Origin: Panorpa germanica
Lineage: Eukaryota > Arthropoda > Insecta > Mecoptera > Panorpidae
Direction: 5' to 3'
Assembly (NCBI GenBank): GCA_963678705.1
Contig: OY783217.1
Span: 8,680,001-8,744,000 of the forward strand
Length of the DNA: 64,000 nt
Shown here: positions 58,882 through 64,000 of the stretch, in pieces
Layout: each line of letters opens with the position of its first letter
How positions within the stretch are numbered: the first letter of the stretch is position 1
Translations under genes and position numbers: made by a program
Notes under the pieces: generated by a model
Databases searched by the model: none
The model's input: only the letters and a program-made list of their open reading frames with translations
Told to the model about the DNA's origin: nothing

Positions 58882-60228
58882 TTATAAATATCCTAAATCG
58901 ACAATATCTCTCAACACATCGGCTACCCTAGTGACCCATAATTCGGCAGTAGTTTCTTTATCTACAGTGCTAGATATGTTGTTAACCATATCTTCAAAAT
59001 TCATTGCATCTTCTTCTTTTACAAGAAAAATTGGTACTGTAACACACGCCGCTATTATACCATATTTTCCAACTCTTTTTAATTCTTTTTGAAATTCGGA
59101 ATATGGAAATAGTTCATCAACATCACTTCCAAGTTCCTTCAGGTAGCTACTGAGCGAATCGTGATAAATCTTTAGAAGAGTGTTGTAGTGCTGATCTCTG
59201 AATGCTTTTTCAGTGCTGCAGAATATGTAGTACATTAGATCTAGAATCGGAGAGCTGTATCGACATAACTGCCAATCCAATAGACAAACTTCTGTGGGTG
59301 AGCCGTTCTGTAATGAAAGAATATTTATAATTTATCTACTTATGAAACATCAACATTATATTTACACCATCATATTTCAACCTAACACATGTACTAGTAA
59401 AGATTAGCTCACCTCATATTTGAACATCAAATTGTTGTTCCAACAATCGCCATGTGCAACTACAGCAAACGGTTCGGATAAATTTCTGTTATTACAGTTT
59501 CTCATGAAGTCATGAAAATGGGTATGAAAATATTCCCATTTTTCTTGATAAATTCCTTCAAACTTTAATTTATCTTTAGACTTTTGTAGAAAAGAACCCA
59601 CAAAGTTCGTAAACAAAGGATTCCATTCTTCTTCTTCTCTCTTCACTACATCCGGTAATTCTCTGCCGTATATTTCAAGTAGTTCCGGTTTTTGATCTCT
59701 TAATGCAAAACTAAGAGCGTGTAGTTTCCCAAGAGCTTTCATCACTAAGGTGGTGTGCTTCAAATCGATTGGCTTGAATCTATCAAACATAGCAAAATTT
59801 CTTTTTGTTAAATCTTCCATAATTAAGAATTCTTCAAAGGTAAGAGAACTTGTTGAAAAGCATTCTGCGTAGGAAGTGAAACCATCTTCTTCAATGAGCT
59901 TTTTGATTTCGAAAGCTTTAAATTCTTTTATAATTTCATCATAAAATTTTATTTCACGTTTGAAAGCTACATGTGTACCATCTTCTTCACGAAAACCATC
60001 CTTTAAAACTGGTAGTTTGCAGAACAAGTTTAGACTTGCTTCTTCACCATTTTCTTTAGAACCACTCACTTTTATTTTATAAACAATTCCTGCGTAGTTG
60101 TCTCCTTTTTTAGAACCTGGCGATATTTCAACTTCATAATTTTTCAATCCTTTGCTTCTTATTATTTCATCTAATTTTTTCTCAATATTTTCATTGGGTA
60201 ATTCCAATAGTACATTATTTTCAGCCAT
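58882..60228 (-). CDS. EcKL-20, ecdysteroid-kinase-like protein, clade C, mosaic
   Basis: Exon 1 is 59413-60228 (272 codons; GAG|GTGAGC) and exon 2 is 58882-59307 (142 codons; TTACAG|AAC), giving 413 aa. An in-frame Met lies 23 codons upstream (60297). I chose the inner Met because MAENNVLLELPNENI aligns with its sisters. The catalytic loop HGDCWNNNLMF (D261) and DWQLCRYSSP (D283) are intact. The first third of exon 1 (CKLPV, DGFREEDGTH) matches EcKL-18. Later parts (RELPDVVKREEEEWNPLF and the end of exon 2) match EcKL-19. An extra Glu (EEDGFTS) explains the extra codon. The mosaic suggests recombination between neighbours. Confidence 0.9.
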
Positions 60229-60463
60229 CGTTTCTTGTGTCAGTATCCTAACAAAAACTTTCTTACACTGGAAGTATTTTGTAGAATTGGAGTACATAAT
60301 GTACTATCACTTCAATAAAGATAAAGATTTAAATTAGATAACAATTTAATTACCAAGTAATATCTGTATTAAAAGATTTTCTAATGTTGTGCAATTCGTA
60401 CTCATTATCAGAGCCGCTTTTACGACCTGTCTTGGCTAAACTTGTATAGCGAGATTAATATAG

Positions 60464-60722
60464 ATAAACTTCAGTTTAACTTCAATTTAACTTTAGTTTA
60501 ATTGTAGTTCACCTGTAGTTTAGCTTTAAATTAACTTTAGTAGAACTTAGTTTAACTGTTGTTCAACTGTAGTTTAGTTTAAATTTAACTGTAGTTGATC
60601 TTTAGTTTAAATTCAGTTTAACATTAGTTTAGTTGTAGTTTAACTCTAGTTTAGCTTTAGCTTAACTGTATTATAGTTTAAAACTAACTGTAGATTAATT
60701 TTAGTTTAACTCTACTTTAATT
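60464..60722. repeat. Degenerate short-period tandem repeat (TAGTTTAACT-like)
   Basis: Some twenty imperfect copies of a 10-12 bp unit (TAGTTTAACTG, TAGTTTAGCTT and variants) lie upstream of EcKL-20, with a weaker second patch at about 60840-60900. The period varies, so it looks like an old minisatellite. Confidence 0.8.
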
Positions 60723-60900
60723 ATGTCATTCATAGATATAGCCGTCACTGGACGACTATTTCTTATTTAGGTTAATTTTAATTTTTAGCATAGGTATTTA
60801 TTGTTCATACTTATTGCTACAGATAAAATAAAATAAAACTCTACCTTAATTGTAATTTAACTCTAGTTTATCTTTACTTAATTTAACTTAGGTTTAATTA

Positions 60901-61820
60901 TTTATTATTGTTTATTATTAATTATTATTGACCTTGAAGTAATAATTTTTATCTAAATGTTTAGTTTCTTTAATTTGATAACTAAAGTATTACTTGTTCA
61001 GCGTGATATGTTAGTTTCTTATCAAACCAATCAAATCGTTATCAGTAGGTGAAGATTCTCCTAGTCATTATGTTTAGACAAATATATTGCGCAATAATAT
61101 TTATAATAAACGCAAATGTGGTGAAATTATAACACATCATTTTAGTTCATTTTGCGGCGTGTTTGATTTATTAGCAAGTCATTCTGTCGTCTGATATCTT
61201 ACTAATCTGTCTATGAATCTTATGGATACGTGCTAAAGTGCCATCAACCTTAATAATTAATTAAATGTTTATCAAGGACTAGATTATTCGGTTTTAAGTG
61301 AAGTTCTAATAAAATGCTTTATAGATTAGAATATGGAATAATCTGGAAGTTTTAGAATAGTAGAATAAAATGCTAGTGTGTTGAGCAGGTGATTCTAAAA
61401 GCAGCAGTATTTAATTTGTGTGTAGGTTTTTAAGACTTCGTTTTTATTTAGGCCTCAGACATTCAACCTGCTATATAACCAAGTAATCAGTTATTGTATT
61501 AAAATACCGCACGTGTTATATAAAGCAATAAATATACGAAAAATAATTAACATAAATTTGTTCTATGTTGGTAAAACAAATATTGTATAATATTTTATAC
61601 ATATATCATATATATTATATATAAACAATTAAAGTGAACTATGTACTAAGTATATTTACAATAATAAAAGTTTACTTGCAATTAAATAAAAGAATATAGC
61701 TAAATATAATAAACAGTTATATAAAATTTTTGAAATAATGTTTTCTTCTAAAAAATAATTTCAATAGAAATCAATCAGTATTTGAGTTAAATAATTAACA
61801 AAAAGAAAACCCTTAATTAT
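60901..61820. other. Intergenic spacer downstream of EcKL-21
   Basis: This is AT-rich, with no gene or recognisable mobile element. Confidence 0.35.
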
Positions 61821-63197
61821 TTATAAATATCCTAAATCAACAATATCTCTAAATACATCAGCTACCCTATTGACCCATAACTCGGCAGTTTCTTCATTGT
61901 CTGTTTTAGTTGGAGTACAGTTAACCAAATCTTCAAAGTTCATCGCATCTTCTTCTGCTGTAACAAAAATTGGTACAGTTAAACAAGCCATTAATGCACC
62001 GTACTTTCCAACCTTTGTTAGTTCATTTTGAAGCTCAGAATACGGAAATAATATTTCAGGATCACTTCCAAGTTCTTTGAGATAACTACTGAGAGAATCG
62101 TGATAAATGTTTAGAAGATTGTTGTAGTGCTGATCTCTCAGTGGTTTCTCAGTGCTGCAGAATATGTAGTACGCGAGATCTAGGACAGGGGAACCATAGC
62201 GGCATCCCTGCCAATCCAGCAGACAAACTTCTGTGGGTAGCCCATTCTGTAACGAAATAATAATATTTATTAAATTAGTATTGAAAAATTAATTCAACTT
62301 ACAATCTTTAATAAATTGGGAAGAGTTAAGGAGTGTACAAAGTGTTTTTCATAGTTTTAATAGGTATCTTAATAAACTCACCTCATATTTGAACATCATA
62401 TTGTTATTCCAGCAATCGCCGTGTGTCACAACAGCATTAGGCTCCGCCAATTTACGATCAGAGCAATTTATTATTAACTCATAATAATTATTGTGAAAAT
62501 ACTCCCACTTATTTTTGTAAATTCCGTTAAACTTTAATTTATCAACACATTTTTTCAGAAAAGTATCTACAAAATTTTTCATCAAAGGAGACCAATCTCC
62601 ATCTTCTGCTATAAACACATCGGGCAATTCGACGGCATATCTTTCAAGTAGTTCAGGTTTCTGATCTCTAAATGCAAAACTAAAAGCGTGTAGTTTCCCA
62701 AGAGCTTTCATCACTAAGGTGGTGTGTTTCAAATCGATTTGCTTGTGTCTATCAAACATAGCAAAATTTCTTTTTGTTAAATCTTCCATAATTAAGAATT
62801 CTTTAAAATTTACCGAATTTGTTGCTAAGCATTCTGCATAGGAAGTAAATCCACCTCTTTCAATAAGTTTATCAGCTTCAAAAGTTTTTAATTCCTTTAT
62901 AATTTCTTCATAGAATTTTATTTCACGTAGAAAAGCTTTATTTGTGTTATCTGTTTCACGAAAACCTTCAATTTCTACTGGTATTTTACAAAACAAGTTT
63001 AGACTTGCCTCTTCGCCATTTTCTTTAGATCCAGTCACTTTAATTTTATAAACAATTCCAACGTAGTTGTCTCCCTTTTTAGAGCCTGATGATATTTCTA
63101 TCTCATAATTCATCAATCCTTTCCTTCTTATTATCTCATCCAATTTCTTCTTGATATTTTCATTCGGTAGTTCTAACACTTCATTATATTCAATCAT
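61821..63197 (-). CDS. EcKL-21, ecdysteroid-kinase-like protein, clade C
   Basis: Exon 1 is 62382-63197 (272 codons; GAG|GTGAGT) and exon 2 is 61821-62246 (142 codons; TTACAG|AAT), giving 413 aa. Exon 2 lacks a useful internal Met, so simple ORF searches miss it. I translated it codon by codon and it is open from N-G-L-P-T-E-V-C-L-L-DWQ to DLGYL-stop. The catalytic loop HGDCWNNNMMF (D261) and DWQGCRYGSP (D283) are intact. The start MIEYNEVLELPNENI differs from the MAEN of its sisters. An extra residue (ERGGFTS) explains the longer exon 1. It is the most upstream unit visible, and the array may continue beyond the window. Confidence 0.9.
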
Positions 63198-64000
63198 ATT
63201 TATTTCCTTCTAGCACTACTCTTCTATAGATGTTTATCCACCAAATTTGTTTTCAGACTGACTGTTACATGTGACATAACAGTTGAATAAATTCGGATAG
63301 TTATTTAATCATAAAATGCGCTTCATCGTAACAAGTGGACTCAAATGTTCAAAGTGGACCCTAGTGTTTTTGAAGCGAGATATATTGGACATAATTATCT
63401 AATTTATTTTTAAGTAACAACAATATGTGTCCTAAGTGGATAAGTTGTGTGACTTCCATTAGCCCCAATGTCACTGTACAATTTATTGTCATACAAATTG
63501 AATATATTTAAAGAACCGGGCATTACTGAACAAGTTCATTGCTTTTTAGTTCTTTTTTGCCGGGAAATATACAATATTTCTCTGGACAAACAAATTAAAA
63601 ATATAACGCATTACTCGATTATCTCTAAATAAATAACGATAATTGATTATCGTATTAAAATTGTATAAGAAATGAATGGTAAAATGATGGTTCAAAAACA
63701 GCAAATTGATAGCTAACTTTGTCATGAATTTTGTTGTTTATTAAATTCATCAAGTGTTGGCAGTAAGTTAAGTAATTTTCTTATTAATAATAAACTATTA
63801 TAATGACTGTAAACATTGCCTATATGTTATTTGTGAATATAAACTGCCCGGGTTCAAGCCATTATAAAAGCTATTCTGCTTGTGTCGACATATTTTCATT
63901 TTTTTGACATATTAGATGGTGCTATATCAATCGTCATTTAATTTATTTTTTAAAGATTTATCGGATTCTAAAGATGTCTATCTGTTTCACTCAACATAGG
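63198..64000. other. Upstream flank of EcKL-21 to window edge
   Basis: This AT-rich sequence presumably contains the EcKL-21 promoter. GCCCGGGTTCAAGCC near 63847 resembles a tRNA B box, but no tRNA can be built around it. No coding sequence is seen. Confidence 0.35.

Noticed and set aside
60229..60297. Upstream Met as EcKL-20 start
   Set aside because: It would add 23 residues without counterparts; the inner Met aligns with MAEN starts of clade C.
63840..63870. tRNA gene suggested by GGGTTCAAGCC
   Set aside because: Only a B-box-like match; no A box, acceptor stem or anticodon arm could be built.

Overview
This window is insect nuclear DNA. It is strongly AT-rich and has spliceosomal GT-AG introns, AATAAA-type poly(A) signals and many transposon relics. 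Nothing fixes the order; I lean towards a beetle or similar holometabolous insect, with low confidence. Apart from mobile DNA, every gene I can support belongs to one family: ecdysteroid-kinase-like / CHK-kinase-like proteins (EcKinase, PF02958, formerly DUF227; SMART CHK).

The locus is a head-to-tail tandem array, all on the minus strand. I count 21 units, labelled EcKL-1 to EcKL-21 from left to right; the labels are mine. Eighteen are intact two-exon genes. One (EcKL-4) is split by a full-length Ty1/copia retrotransposon, and two (EcKL-11, EcKL-16) are exon-2-only relics. Each gene has a long exon 1 (259-272 codons: N-lobe, hinge and catalytic loop HGDxxxxN, ending MFKYE). A phase-0 intron follows, then a short exon 2 (137-142 codons) that opens with the metal-binding DWQ motif. 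The intron therefore always falls between the catalytic loop and DWQ.

The array sorts by position into groups. Clade A (EcKL-1 to -4, about 0.1-13.2 kb) has a short N-terminus and a 259-codon exon 1. EcKL-5 (16-19.7 kb) is isolated and has a 2.5-kb intron. Clade B (EcKL-6 to -12, 22-40.3 kb) has a 269-codon exon 1 and the signature LEDLTCKGY. Clade C (EcKL-13 to -21, 40.9-63.2 kb) has a 271/272-codon exon 1, the signature MEDLTKRNF and, in most members, introns of 87-270 bp. Several neighbours look like mosaics, which implies gene conversion or unequal crossing-over (EcKL-10/-12, EcKL-18/-19/-20).

Mobile DNA fills the gaps. The most striking element is a 4.3-kb copia element at 7.7-12.0 kb with identical 122-bp LTRs, one intact 1312-aa Gag-Pol ORF and a 5-bp target duplication. 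The rest are an hAT-type MITE with a perfect 8-bp duplication, a second degraded hAT-like MITE, two copies of a Helitron-like element, two copies of a CCCAGTAAACA-ended MITE, a long-TIR Harbinger-like element, two mariner-type relics, a BEL/Pao relic and a 5'-truncated non-LTR fragment. There are also a possible SINE and several satellites.

Biologically, such arrays are thought to supply small-molecule kinases that phosphorylate ecdysteroids (shown for silkworm ecdysteroid 22-kinase) or dietary toxins (proposed for Drosophila members). Substrates cannot be read from the sequence. I see no bacterial-type system, CRISPR array or tRNA gene.
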